Positions 17,484-25,573 are shown, numbered from the stretch's first letter. The stretch: DNA of 64,000 nt from Pseudemcibacter sp038106445 (GCA_038106445.1 JAYODU010000008.1:12734-76733), one strand, 5' to 3'. Made by a program: numbers and translations. The notes: generated by a model not told the origin, from the letters alone.

Positions 17484-18461
17484 TCATATTTTTTTTACAG
17501 GTATTTCAACGCCACTCAGTACTTTTGTTGATATTTGCCCGGCTTCATCTTCCACTGATACCAGCAAATCAACTTTCTCACCCGCAAGATCAGACCCCGT
17601 AAAATCAAGGTAAAACCGGTCGCTGAAATCTTTCACTTCCCGAACTGATAATGGTTTTAGGTCACTCTTATTGCCACCAATATCCACAATTTCAACTGTA
17701 GCGGCCATAACTTTAAAATCATCTTCGATCTTTAGTTCAAGAGCCAGATACCCTTTCTGATTATCAAGATTAACCAATTCAAAATGATTTATTTTCGGGT
17801 TTTCATCATCAATGACCATCATAGGCCAGTGCCCGATAATATGGTTGCCCTGCTTAATGGCCCAGACATCTTGTTCTTTAATTTCTATATGCGCAATAAA
17901 TTCGCCAACCCCATTTTTTTCAAAAAATGCTTTTGTGCCGTCAGAAAGCTCCAGTACGGGTTTCCACTCTATACCTGAAACCGTTACATCGAGAAAACTT
18001 CCTTCATGCACATATTTCAACTGACCGCTGTCTAAAGAATTAACATCCAGATTTTCAGTTACCGATGATTTTGCCAGATATAGTGGTGGACTTATCGTTG
18101 CAACCACCGATGCGTCCGGATAAGTGAACAATGCCCGCGGCATCACCGCTTCTGTCATAAGGCGAGAAAACTGTGACGAATTAATTACCGAGACAATTAT
18201 CGTGGCCAACCCTAAAAAGATAAGTCTGCCATAGGCCTTACTGACCGAAAAATAAAGCCATCCTTTAATGCATGCCAGTGTTAGCAACGGGGCCGCCAGA
18301 ATAACAGCCATATATGCAACTGCTTGTAAAGGGTATGAAACAAGTGCCCATAAATCCAGAAGTGTCAATATAAGATAAAAGGCAATAAGTAGTAGTGCCG
18401 GTGTTAAAACCGACAGAATATTTATTAATTTAAATCCCTGGATTGCTTCCTTAATATTCAT
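17484..18461 (-). CDS. DUF4175-like protein, N-terminal part
   Basis: 325 residues with about three transmembrane segments (near residues 15-40, 44-66 and 78-96), then a periplasmic beta-rich region with LYLAKSSVTENLDVNSLDSG, LELSDGTKAFFEKNG and LAGEKVDLLVSVEDEAGQ. This order matches the N-terminal half of alphaproteobacterial DUF4175 proteins (function unknown; membrane, associated with lysA and argH). The frame ends at TGA 17486-17484 right after an A8 run (minus strand, 17496-17489). Reading seven or ten A residues there continues into the downstream frame, giving one protein of roughly 660 residues. It may be a pseudogene, a slippage-expressed gene or a sequencing error. Confidence 0.75.
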   Translation of the reverse strand: MNIKEAIQGFKLINILSVLTPALLLIAFYLILTLLDLWALVSYPLQAVAYMAVILAAPLLTLACIKGWLYFSVSKAYGRLIFLGLATIIVSVINSSQFSRLMTEAVMPRALFTYPDASVVATISPPLYLAKSSVTENLDVNSLDSGQLKYVHEGSFLDVTVSGIEWKPVLELSDGTKAFFEKNGVGEFIAHIEIKEQDVWAIKQGNHIIGHWPMMVIDDENPKINHFELVNLDNQKGYLALELKIEDDFKVMAATVEIVDIGGNKSDLKPLSVREVKDFSDRFYLDFTGSDLAGEKVDLLVSVEDEAGQISTKVLSGVEIPVKKI

Positions 18462-18497
18462 GAATGTAACGAATTCTACCCTGATATTTTTCTCTTT

Positions 18498-19760
18498 CTA
18501 TTCTGACAGCCAAGGGGCAAGTTGATCAAGCCCAATTATTTCATCATATGTGGGCCTTGCTCTTACAACAGCGAATTTATCATCTTTTACAAGCACTTCC
18601 GGTACAAGAGGCCTTGTATTATAGGTTGATGACATAACGGCACCATAAGCCCCGACAGAACGAATCGCCAGATAATCCCCGCTCTTCATTGGCTTAATAA
18701 GCCTATTTGTCGCAAAAGTATCGCCCGTTTCACAAACGGGGCCGACAACATCATACAGCACACTTTTCTCTTCGCTTTCAACAACTGGTTCAATGGCATG
18801 ATAAGCATCATACATGCTAGGCCTTACCAGATCGTTCATTGCAGCATCAATTATTAAGAACTGTCTTTCCTGGCCTTTTTTTACATAAACAACCTGCGAT
18901 ACCAGAATGCCGGCATTACCAACCAGAAACCGACCGGGTTCAATAATAATCTGGCAGTTCAGATGGCTCATCACGCGCTTTACCATTTCGGCATATTCCG
19001 CTGGCAATGGTGGGAAGTCATCCCCTTCATAAGAAATGCCAAGACCACCACCCAGATCTACACGTGATATATTATGACCGTCTTCACGTAATGTTTCCAC
19101 AAGGGTCGTAATACGCATAAAAGCAGCTTCAAACGGTTCAAGTTTGGTAATTTGCGATCCAATATGCAAATCAAGCCCAACCAGATTAATACCGGGAAGT
19201 GCGGCCGCCTTGGCACAAAGATCTCTTATGGTTTTCCAAGGAACCCCAAACTTGTTTTCCGATTTACCGGTTGAAATTTTCGCATGTGTCTTTGCATCAA
19301 CATCGGGATTGACCCGAAACGTGATATCAGCAACCTTTTCCATTGAACTGGCAACTTCACTTAGCTGATAAAGTTCCGGCTCGCTTTCCACATTGAACTG
19401 GTAAATATCCTGCTCTAGTGCAAATGTCAGATCCTTGATAGTTTTGGCAACACCGGAATAGACAATTTTAGAGGGCGGAACACCCGCGAGTAATGCACGC
19501 CGCATTTCACCTTCCGATACTACGTCCGCACCGGCACCAAGATCAGCCAATGTCTTAATGACAGCCTGATTTGTGTTCGCCTTCACTGCATAGCATAACA
19601 ACAAATCAAGATCACCGAATGCTTCTTTAAACTGATTAAACTGATATTCAAGTGACGCACTTGAATAAAGATAAAACGGCGTTCCCACATTTTTTGCAAT
19701 ATCACAGACTTTGATATTTTCAGCAAACATTTCTCCGTCACGGTACTCAAAATAATTCAT
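18498..19760 (-). CDS. lysA: Diaminopimelate decarboxylase
   Basis: PLP-dependent last step of lysine synthesis, meso-diaminopimelate to lysine. The PLP lysine is in LLLCYAVKANTNQAV (about residue 61); DVVSEGEMRRAL, GLDLHIGSQI and DLGGGLGISYEG form the barrel's phosphate and substrate sites, and GPVCETGDTFA carries the Cys-Glu of the C-terminal domain that completes the neighbouring subunit's active site. 420 residues, normal. It is the last gene of argH-lptM-lysA, 12 bases after the lipoprotein gene. Confidence 0.95.
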   Translation of the reverse strand: MNYFEYRDGEMFAENIKVCDIAKNVGTPFYLYSSASLEYQFNQFKEAFGDLDLLLCYAVKANTNQAVIKTLADLGAGADVVSEGEMRRALLAGVPPSKIVYSGVAKTIKDLTFALEQDIYQFNVESEPELYQLSEVASSMEKVADITFRVNPDVDAKTHAKISTGKSENKFGVPWKTIRDLCAKAAALPGINLVGLDLHIGSQITKLEPFEAAFMRITTLVETLREDGHNISRVDLGGGLGISYEGDDFPPLPAEYAEMVKRVMSHLNCQIIIEPGRFLVGNAGILVSQVVYVKKGQERQFLIIDAAMNDLVRPSMYDAYHAIEPVVESEEKSVLYDVVGPVCETGDTFATNRLIKPMKSGDYLAIRSVGAYGAVMSSTYNTRPLVPEVLVKDDKFAVVRARPTYDEIIGLDQLAPWLSE

Positions 19761-19772
19761 CGCAATCGGGCC

Positions 19773-19892
19773 TCAATTATTATCTGATGGGGGGTTATAA
19801 TCAGGTGGCGGGAGAACATCCCCTTTCTTGCCACATGCATTTATGGAAATACAAAAAACAGCAACAAACAGCAAATTCACTATATTCTTCAT
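19773..19892 (-). CDS. lptM: Small lipoprotein, LptM (YifL)-like
   Basis: A 39-residue reading frame. It starts at ATG 19892, five bases past the argH stop, and ends at TGA 19775-19773, 12 bases before lysA. A hydrophobic signal (MKNIVNLLFVAVFCISINAC) ends in a Cys, followed by CGKKGDVLPPP, the short CGxKGxxxxP motif of LptM, the lipoprotein that helps oxidative maturation of the LptD translocon. A gene of this kind between argH and lysA is a widespread proteobacterial arrangement. The motif, the Cys position and the exact fit in the gap make it credible. INAC is a usable but not ideal lipobox. Confidence 0.8.
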   Translation of the reverse strand: MKNIVNLLFVAVFCISINACGKKGDVLPPPDYNPPSDNN

Positions 19893-19896
19893 CACA

Positions 19897-21297
19897 TTAA
19901 ATTCTCTCTTTTGCACGTTTCACCTGCTTCAGGACCTCTGAAGGTGCGGTACCACCGTAACTCACACGACTGGCCACAGATTTATCAACACCCAGCACAC
20001 TGAAAACATCATCCGTAATTTTAGGTTCCACCTGCTGCATTTCCTCTAGAGTTAGCCCATCAAGATTACAGCCTTTTTTCTCAGCCATCGCTACAAGTGA
20101 GCCTGTAATATGATGCGCTTCCCGAAATGGTAATCCAAGAACACGAACCACCCAATCGGCAAGATCCGTTGCTGTAATGAAACCATTCTTAGTTGCGTTT
20201 CTCATATTGTCTGCATTCACCTTCATATCTTCAACCATGCCCGTCATGGCAGCGATAATAAGTGAATAGGTTTCCACCGCATCAAATGTTGCTTCCTTAT
20301 CTTCCTGCATATCTTTTGAAAAAGTAAGCGCTAGTCCCTTCATGGTAATCAGCAAACTGTTCAAGGAACCGATGATGCGCCCTGCTTTACCACGGCAAAG
20401 TTCTGCAGCATCCGGGTTTCTTTTCTGTGGCATAATGGAAGAGCCCGTTGTGAAGCTGTCGGACATCTGAATAAAACCAAATTGCGCACAGGACCATGTC
20501 ACCATTTCTTCAGCAAGCCGTGAAATATGAACGGCACTGATGGAAGCCGCCGCCATAAATTCAAGCGCGAAATCCCGATCGGAAACAGTATCCATTGAGT
20601 TCGCTGTCGGCCGGTCAAAGCCAAGCGCTTTGGCTGTCTGGTGCCGATCTATCGGAAACGATGTTCCAGCCAGCGCTGCCGCTCCGAGTGGGCATTCATT
20701 AAGGCGCTTTCTCGCATCCTGAAAACGTGCGCGATCCCGGGTAAACATTTCAAAATAGGCAAGCATATGATGACCAAATGTTACCGGTTGTGCACTTTGT
20801 AAATGCGTAAAACCGGGAATTATCACATCGGCGTTTTCTTCTGCCTTTTCTATAAGGGCTATTTGCAATGCTTTTAAGGCTTCGTCAGCCTGATCACAGG
20901 CATCCCTGACATAAAGTTTAAAGTCTGTAGCAACCTGATCGTTTCTTGAGCGGGCCGTATGAAGTCGCCCGGCAGCGGAACCAATAATTTCCGTCAGACG
21001 CGCTTCAATATTCATATGAATATCTTCCAACACTGCTGAAAATTCAAATTCGCCCGCTTCTATTTCTTTCTCTATTTGCTTAAGACCCTCTTGGATAGCA
21101 TTTCCATCACCGGCTGTAATAATCCCGCTAGAAACCAACATTTTGCAATGTTCCATTGATCCCTTGATATCTTGTCTGTATAAGATTTTATCAAAATCGA
21201 TTGAGGCGTTTATCTTTTCCATTATGTCGGAAACGCCCCCTTCGAAACGGCCACCCCAAAGGCTATTTGCTTTTGGTTTTTGTATATTGTCTGTCAT
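19897..21297 (-). CDS. argH: Argininosuccinate lyase
   Basis: Cleaves argininosuccinate to arginine and fumarate. The fumarase/aspartase superfamily signature GSSIMPQKRNPD is present (about residue 279), with TARSRNDQVATDF, FTHLQSAQPVTFGHHMLAY and the C-terminal domain GFITATDLADWVVR. I use ATG 21297 (MTDNIQKPK, 466 residues), three codons inside the longest frame. It is the first gene of argH-lptM-lysA. Only 32 bases separate its start from that of the divergent tlpA, so the two promoters must overlap the coding regions or each other. Confidence 0.95.
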   Translation of the reverse strand: MTDNIQKPKANSLWGGRFEGGVSDIMEKINASIDFDKILYRQDIKGSMEHCKMLVSSGIITAGDGNAIQEGLKQIEKEIEAGEFEFSAVLEDIHMNIEARLTEIIGSAAGRLHTARSRNDQVATDFKLYVRDACDQADEALKALQIALIEKAEENADVIIPGFTHLQSAQPVTFGHHMLAYFEMFTRDRARFQDARKRLNECPLGAAALAGTSFPIDRHQTAKALGFDRPTANSMDTVSDRDFALEFMAAASISAVHISRLAEEMVTWSCAQFGFIQMSDSFTTGSSIMPQKRNPDAAELCRGKAGRIIGSLNSLLITMKGLALTFSKDMQEDKEATFDAVETYSLIIAAMTGMVEDMKVNADNMRNATKNGFITATDLADWVVRVLGLPFREAHHITGSLVAMAEKKGCNLDGLTLEEMQQVEPKITDDVFSVLGVDKSVASRVSYGGTAPSEVLKQVKRAKERI

Positions 21298-21329
21298 ACG
21301 TCTCATCTTTGTTTGAGCCCGAGGTAAAC

Positions 21330-21929
21330 ATGAAAAATAAAATGATTTATTTCCTATCCTTCATTGCGCTCGGCATTGCTGCGTTTTCTGTTTATGATCT
21401 AGGAAATACGCCAAATAACGATATACCGCAAGGCCTTAACGCAGGAGCAATGAAAAGATTTCAATTCCACGAAACCCCAATACCTGCCACAGCCGCTACA
21501 TTTCAGGATAAAAATGGCAATGACTTTGATTTTGCGGACTTTTCAGGAAAAGTCATTCTGGTCAATTTATGGGCCACATGGTGTGCGCCATGTGTAAAAG
21601 AAATGCCCGACCTAAATGCGCTACAGAATTCATTAGGTGGTGAAAACTTTCAGGTTGTACTCATCTCTGAAAATCAGGATGGCATCGAAAGTTCAATTAA
21701 ATTTCTGGAAGAACACCAAATAACAAGTCTTGATACCTATATTGACGGAAATCGTTCGGTAGCACGGGCATTACAATCCAGTGCACTACCCACAAGTATA
21801 TTAATAGGGCCAAATGGTTATGAGATAGGTCGGCTGGTGGGTCCCGCAGAATGGGATTCAGGGGACGCCCATGCAATTATTAATTATTATATTTTAAAAA
21901 ATAAAATTAATAATTCCAATTCTTCATAA
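21330..21929 (+). CDS. tlpA: TlpA-family thiol:disulfide oxidoreductase
   Basis: Membrane-anchored periplasmic thioredoxin-like protein that supplies reducing power, for example for cytochrome oxidase assembly. From ATG 21330, with GAGGTAA just upstream, the protein has an N-terminal anchor (residues 5-22), then a TlpA/ResA domain with NLWATWCAPCVKEMPDLNAL (CxxC, WCAPC) and the cis-Pro in SSALPTSILIG. 199 residues. The frame extends upstream to 21201, but that part overlaps argH and lacks a ribosome site. Divergence from argH is a conserved alphaproteobacterial arrangement. Confidence 0.9.
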   Translation: MKNKMIYFLSFIALGIAAFSVYDLGNTPNNDIPQGLNAGAMKRFQFHETPIPATAATFQDKNGNDFDFADFSGKVILVNLWATWCAPCVKEMPDLNALQNSLGGENFQVVLISENQDGIESSIKFLEEHQITSLDTYIDGNRSVARALQSSALPTSILIGPNGYEIGRLVGPAEWDSGDAHAIINYYILKNKINNSNSS

Positions 21930-21985
21930 CTGTATTCTGTGATCAATAGCACTGTTTTTTGCAACGCAGCTATCACATGAAATCA

Positions 21986-22414
21986 TCAGTTCCAGATTAT
22001 ACTTGCGAACATGATATCCGTTTTTTTTAAATTTTTATCAAACATTTCAATTATATTTTGATCCTCTAGCGAAGAAACCTCGCCACAATGCTGACAAATC
22101 AGAAGTACGGATTCATTGTCTTTTTTTATTTTCGATCTATGCGCAATAAATTTGCGTGTACTGACGATGCGCTGCACCAAACCTTTATGTACCAGATCAT
22201 TTAGCGCACGATAAACCGTTGCTGCCGCATTAATTCCTTTTTTATGAAGTATATCAAGCAGCTCATAAGCCCCTGCTGAACGCCCCAAGGCAAGCAACGC
22301 TTCATATACTTTTCTCTGGTTTGGTGTTAAGCCAGTGACCTTTAACGCTTCCGGATGTTGCTTGAAAACAGCATCTCCACCATTTTTCTCAAGCGCACTA
22401 ATTTTGTTAGTCAT
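21986..22414 (-). CDS. zur: Fur-family transcriptional regulator (Zur-like), frameshifted at an A8 run
   Basis: Metal-dependent repressor, probably zinc-sensing given its neighbours. The winged helix spans LTPNQRKVYEALLALGRSAG and AAATVYRALNDLVHKGLV (about residues 28-80); RKFIAHRS and LICQHCGE hold His and the first CxxC. The frame stops early after SIIWN (142 residues). At an A8 run (minus strand, complement of 22028-22021), one extra A or a -1 shift gives KNGYHVRKYNLELMISCDSC, restoring the second CxxC and continuing to TGA at 21926-21924. As written, the protein lacks that zinc-site half. A repaired gene would overlap the tlpA stop by six bases. Confidence 0.8.
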   Translation of the reverse strand: MTNKISALEKNGGDAVFKQHPEALKVTGLTPNQRKVYEALLALGRSAGAYELLDILHKKGINAAATVYRALNDLVHKGLVQRIVSTRKFIAHRSKIKKDNESVLLICQHCGEVSSLEDQNIIEMFDKNLKKTDIMFASIIWN

Positions 22415-22543
22415 TCTGCATCCTTTTAATATCCATTTGGAAATTAAAGCGAATTGAAATCACTTTTATCCCATAAAATTCATACATGTCTGAAATCGGA
22501 AACTGACAAGTTGTTTCCTTAATTCATCTCTGGTTTTCCGAAG

Positions 22544-22828
22544 TTAGGATGCAGGCGGTGCCCTTGATTGAGCCGTCTTCCATAGCTTGTTTTCAGATGT
22601 CAGTCCGACAGCAAAAAACTCTATCCCTGCTAATTTTGGAAGCACGATAGAGATCGTCTGCGCCAAGCTGGCCTTATCGATTGATACTTCAGCTATTTTA
22701 CAGATTACGCAATCATCAGAAATATGATTATGAAATTGGTCATGGCCAGCAACAATCGCCTGCGAAGCCAGCATTGCAGCCACAGCAATAAACAAAAGAA
22801 TTTTGTAATTTCGACGAATAGAAACCAT
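22544..22828 (-). CDS. Small secreted His/Cys protein, probably zinc-linked (DUF2946-like)
   Basis: 94 residues from ATG 22828, with GAAGAG four bases upstream; a longer frame to 22891 would run through the operator. A signal peptide (about residues 1-27, hydrophobic ILLFIAVAAMLASQAIVAG) is followed by HDQFHNH and DDCVICKIAE, potential metal ligands, and a C-terminal SRAPPAS tail of a kind seen in small DUF2946-type proteins. It is divergent from the ZnuD-like receptor with a Zur-type palindrome 25-43 bases upstream of its start. I infer a part in periplasmic zinc handling; no function is established. Confidence 0.7.
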   Translation of the reverse strand: MVSIRRNYKILLFIAVAAMLASQAIVAGHDQFHNHISDDCVICKIAEVSIDKASLAQTISIVLPKLAGIEFFAVGLTSENKLWKTAQSRAPPAS

Positions 22829-22852
22829 ATGCTCTTCACCAATTATTCTATT

Positions 22853-22871
22853 ATTGTTATGTAATAACAAT
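22853..22871. promoter_or_regulatory. Zur-type operator of the small His/Cys protein gene
   Basis: A perfect palindrome, ATTGTTAT-GTA-ATAACAAT (eight-base arms, three-base centre). Its core GTTA-N5-TAAC matches the palindrome ahead of the ZnuD-like gene and the AT-rich GTTATA/TATAAC form known for Zur sites. It lies 25-43 bases upstream of the small gene's ATG, over the expected promoter. Confidence 0.65.
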
Positions 22872-22942
22872 GATAAAGTCAACCTGATCAAGCGCTCTCA
22901 TGCAAAAACAGCACATTAATAATGATATACAAAATATCTTGT

Positions 22943-22959
22943 ATGTTACAATATAACAT
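22943..22959. promoter_or_regulatory. Zur-type operator of the ZnuD-like receptor gene
   Basis: ATGTTA-CAATA-TAACAT: perfect six-base arms around a five-base centre, with the same GTTA-N5-TAAC core as the site at 22853-22871. It ends 37 bases before the ATG at 22997. Repression by zinc-loaded Zur is inferred from the motif and the gene's character. Confidence 0.65.
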
Positions 22960-22996
22960 AATATGTTCCATATCAGATTCGTTAAGAGGTATGAAC

Positions 22997-25117
22997 ATGA
23001 TAAAAAAATTGCGTAACGGAAAAAGTCTGGCTGCTATATCCATAGCGTCGTTAATAACCGGCAATGCATATGCTCAGGAAACCGGGCAGGAAACAGCACA
23101 GGCGGAAGCCCAGGGCCACGGCCATGACGTAGACATTATATTTGTTACAGCTTCCCCACATGGAAAGGCTGATTTTGATGTTTTGCAAGGCAGTAACGTT
23201 CTCGCTGATGATGATCTTCAGGAAAATTTATCTGCAACAATTGGGGAAACACTCGCTGGTCTTCCGGGTATATCTTCGACCTCTTTCGGCGCAGGTGCAA
23301 GCCGACCGATAATCCGCGGCCTTGGGGGGGACAGAATTCGCGTACTTATTAACGGCATCGGCAGTATTGATGCTGCAAGCACAAGTCCGGATCACGCAGT
23401 GGCTGGCGATCCTCTTACAGCAGAGCGCATTGAAATTATGCGTGGGGCAAGCACTTTACTATATGGAAGTAATGCTGTGGGCGGTGTAGTTAATATTATT
23501 GATAACCGTATCCCTACATTTGTGCCAGAAAACGGCGTGTCGGGCAAAGCACGCATTTCCGCTGACAGTGTGTCAAATGACCGTTCAGGTGGCGGAACGT
23601 TCAATGCGGCCTTAACAGATAATCTGGTTCTGCATGTTGATGGCTATTACCGCAAAACAGATAACTACAGCATACCCGGATATGCCGAAAGCGATATTCT
23701 CCGTGCTATGGAAGAAGCCGAACACGAAGATGATGAGGAACTAGAGGAAGAGCATGAAGAACAGTTTGGTTTCGTCGAAAATTCTGATCTCGAAAATAAG
23801 GGCGGTTCTGTTGGTCTGGCGGTAATTGGCGATGATTTTACTTTTGGTGCTTCGTTTAATTTGAATGATAGCGATTATGGCGTTCCCGGTCATGCACATC
23901 ACGACGAAGAGGAAGGCGAAGAAGAGGAGGAAGAGGAACATGAAGAAGAAGTTGTGCGTATCAACCTTGATCAAAAGCGTTTCGATTTAAAAGGAAACGT
24001 TGAAAGAGATTTTTTATTTTTCCAGGAAGGCCGCATACGTTTCGGGTATGCTGATTATAAACACATTGAACTTGAAGGCGATGAAGTAGGAACAACCTTC
24101 ACTAACGAAGGTTGGGAAGGACGTGTAGAACTTATCCAGCAGGAAATTGGTAATGTACATGGTTCCATGGGCATCCAGCTTAGGGACCGCGAATTCGCAG
24201 CTATCGGTGAAGAAGCATTTACCCCACCCAATGAAACGTTTCAATGGGGTGCTTTCGTCGTTGAGGAAATTTCACTCGACCCTGTTACTTTCGAAATAGG
24301 TGGTCGTTACGATCACCAAACCACTGAAAGCAAAACTCTTGGGCTTAAAAAATCATTCAACACATTCAGTTTTTCTACGGGTGCTTCAATTCACCCGACT
24401 GAAAATGACCTTATCGGTATCAGCGCAAGCCGATCAGAAAGAAGCCCGACCCCCGAAGAGCTTTATTCAAACGGACCCCATCTGGCCACGAGTTCCTATG
24501 AAATGGGTAATTTTAATCTGGGTACAGAAAAAGCGACAAGTGTTGAACTGACATTTAAACGAAATCTGGATCGTTTCACCGGAAGCGTAAACCTTTATCA
24601 TACATGGTATGATGATTTTATCTATCAACAGGAAACAGGTGAAGAAATAGAAGAACTTCACGTACTTAAATATCAGGCTCGCGACGCCAAATTTTATGGT
24701 GCAGAAGTTGAAATGGGTTATGTTATTGTTGAGGACGCGGACTATACGATCGAAGTGAATGCTTCAGGGGATTTTGTACATGCACGCTTCAATGGCGGGG
24801 CCGTTGTGCCAAGAATGCCCGCGACAAGTTTTAATTTTGGTCTGGATTATAAAAGTGAATATTATGATCTTGGTGCTGATGTCAGATACGTAGGTAATAA
24901 AACAAATACTGCCAATGATATTTTACCAACGGACGAATATGTAAATCTGGATTTGTCCGCGACATGGAGACCCTTTGGCAGTGATCGTGATCTGAATATA
25001 AAATTGCAGGCATTAAATGTAACCAACGAAGAACAGCGTCAGCATACATCTTTCCTCAAAGACCTGCTGCCAATGCCCGGACGAAATTTCAGAATCAGCC
25101 TAAATTATGGTTTTTAA
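22997..25117 (+). CDS. TonB-dependent receptor, ZnuD-like zinc importer
   Basis: Outer-membrane TonB-gated channel, probably for zinc. The start at 22997 has AGAGG at 22985-22989; a longer frame from 22922 would cross the operator. After a signal peptide ending AYA, a short HGHDVD segment precedes the plug domain (GETLAGLPGISSTSFGAG, RPIIRGLGGDRIRVLINGIG, LLYGSNAVGGVVNI). The barrel ends in NYGF with the usual terminal Phe. Two inserts of Glu, Asp and His lie near residues 238-258 and 300-320 (including HAHHDEEEGEEEE), like the zinc-capturing loops of ZnuD. 706 residues. Symbol withheld because specificity is inferred. Confidence 0.88.
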   Translation: MIKKLRNGKSLAAISIASLITGNAYAQETGQETAQAEAQGHGHDVDIIFVTASPHGKADFDVLQGSNVLADDDLQENLSATIGETLAGLPGISSTSFGAGASRPIIRGLGGDRIRVLINGIGSIDAASTSPDHAVAGDPLTAERIEIMRGASTLLYGSNAVGGVVNIIDNRIPTFVPENGVSGKARISADSVSNDRSGGGTFNAALTDNLVLHVDGYYRKTDNYSIPGYAESDILRAMEEAEHEDDEELEEEHEEQFGFVENSDLENKGGSVGLAVIGDDFTFGASFNLNDSDYGVPGHAHHDEEEGEEEEEEEHEEEVVRINLDQKRFDLKGNVERDFLFFQEGRIRFGYADYKHIELEGDEVGTTFTNEGWEGRVELIQQEIGNVHGSMGIQLRDREFAAIGEEAFTPPNETFQWGAFVVEEISLDPVTFEIGGRYDHQTTESKTLGLKKSFNTFSFSTGASIHPTENDLIGISASRSERSPTPEELYSNGPHLATSSYEMGNFNLGTEKATSVELTFKRNLDRFTGSVNLYHTWYDDFIYQQETGEEIEELHVLKYQARDAKFYGAEVEMGYVIVEDADYTIEVNASGDFVHARFNGGAVVPRMPATSFNFGLDYKSEYYDLGADVRYVGNKTNTANDILPTDEYVNLDLSATWRPFGSDRDLNIKLQALNVTNEEQRQHTSFLKDLLPMPGRNFRISLNYGF

Positions 25118-25153
25118 AACCGTAATAGTTTATTTCTGTTTCTATATTCTTGT

Positions 25154-25184
25154 ATGGCCGCCTTGTGAAAATCAACGCGGCCAT
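25154..25184 (+). terminator. Hairpin after the ZnuD-like gene
   Basis: ATGGCCGC (25154-25161) pairs with GCGGCCAT (25177-25184), with TTG/CAA pairs inside after a C-C mismatch. The following bases, TAATTTATC, are only weakly U-rich, so termination is likely but not textbook. Confidence 0.5.
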
Positions 25185-25283
25185 TAATTTATCTGGCACG
25201 GAACTTCGCTATACGGTATCATTAAAGTTGGACAAAAGGTTTTAAATATTACCCATACTGAATTACAGAGAACACAGGATCAG

Positions 25284-25556
25284 ATGTTACTGCTCGGACG
25301 AAAAAGTGCTAAAGAAAAACTTGCCACTTTTCTGCTTAATCTCATGGATAAATCCATTAAAAATCATCAAAACAGTAAAAAATTATATTTACCGATGTTT
25401 CGTTCCGATATTGCAGATTATCTTGGGCTTACGATTGAAACAGTCAGCCGCCAATTTACAATTCTGACCAAAGAGAAATTAATTTCGCTAAACGATAGTC
25501 AATTTGTAGAAATACTGAATTTCGATAAACTGAATATTATTGCGTCCGGCGGATAA
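25284..25556 (+). pseudogene. Remnant of a Crp/Fnr-family regulator (HTH part only)
   Basis: 90 residues matching only the C-terminal part of an FNR/FixK-type regulator: LLLGRKSAKEKLATFLLNL is the end of the dimer helix, and RSDIADYLGLTIETVSRQFT is the recognition helix. In-frame similarity extends upstream (THTELQRTQDQ, from about 25258) but ends in a stop near 25187, right after the receptor gene's hairpin. The cyclic-nucleotide-like sensor domain of about 140 residues is missing. AGGA lies before the ATG at 25284, so a short DNA-binding protein might still be made, though loss of function is likelier. Confidence 0.7.
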
Positions 25557-25573
25557 ATTTATCACGAAAAGCC

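Noticed and set aside
22922..22996. Upstream start of the ZnuD-like gene at 22922
   Set aside because: It would place the Zur-type palindrome inside the coding region and add a non-signal tail; 22997 has the ribosome site and a proper signal peptide.
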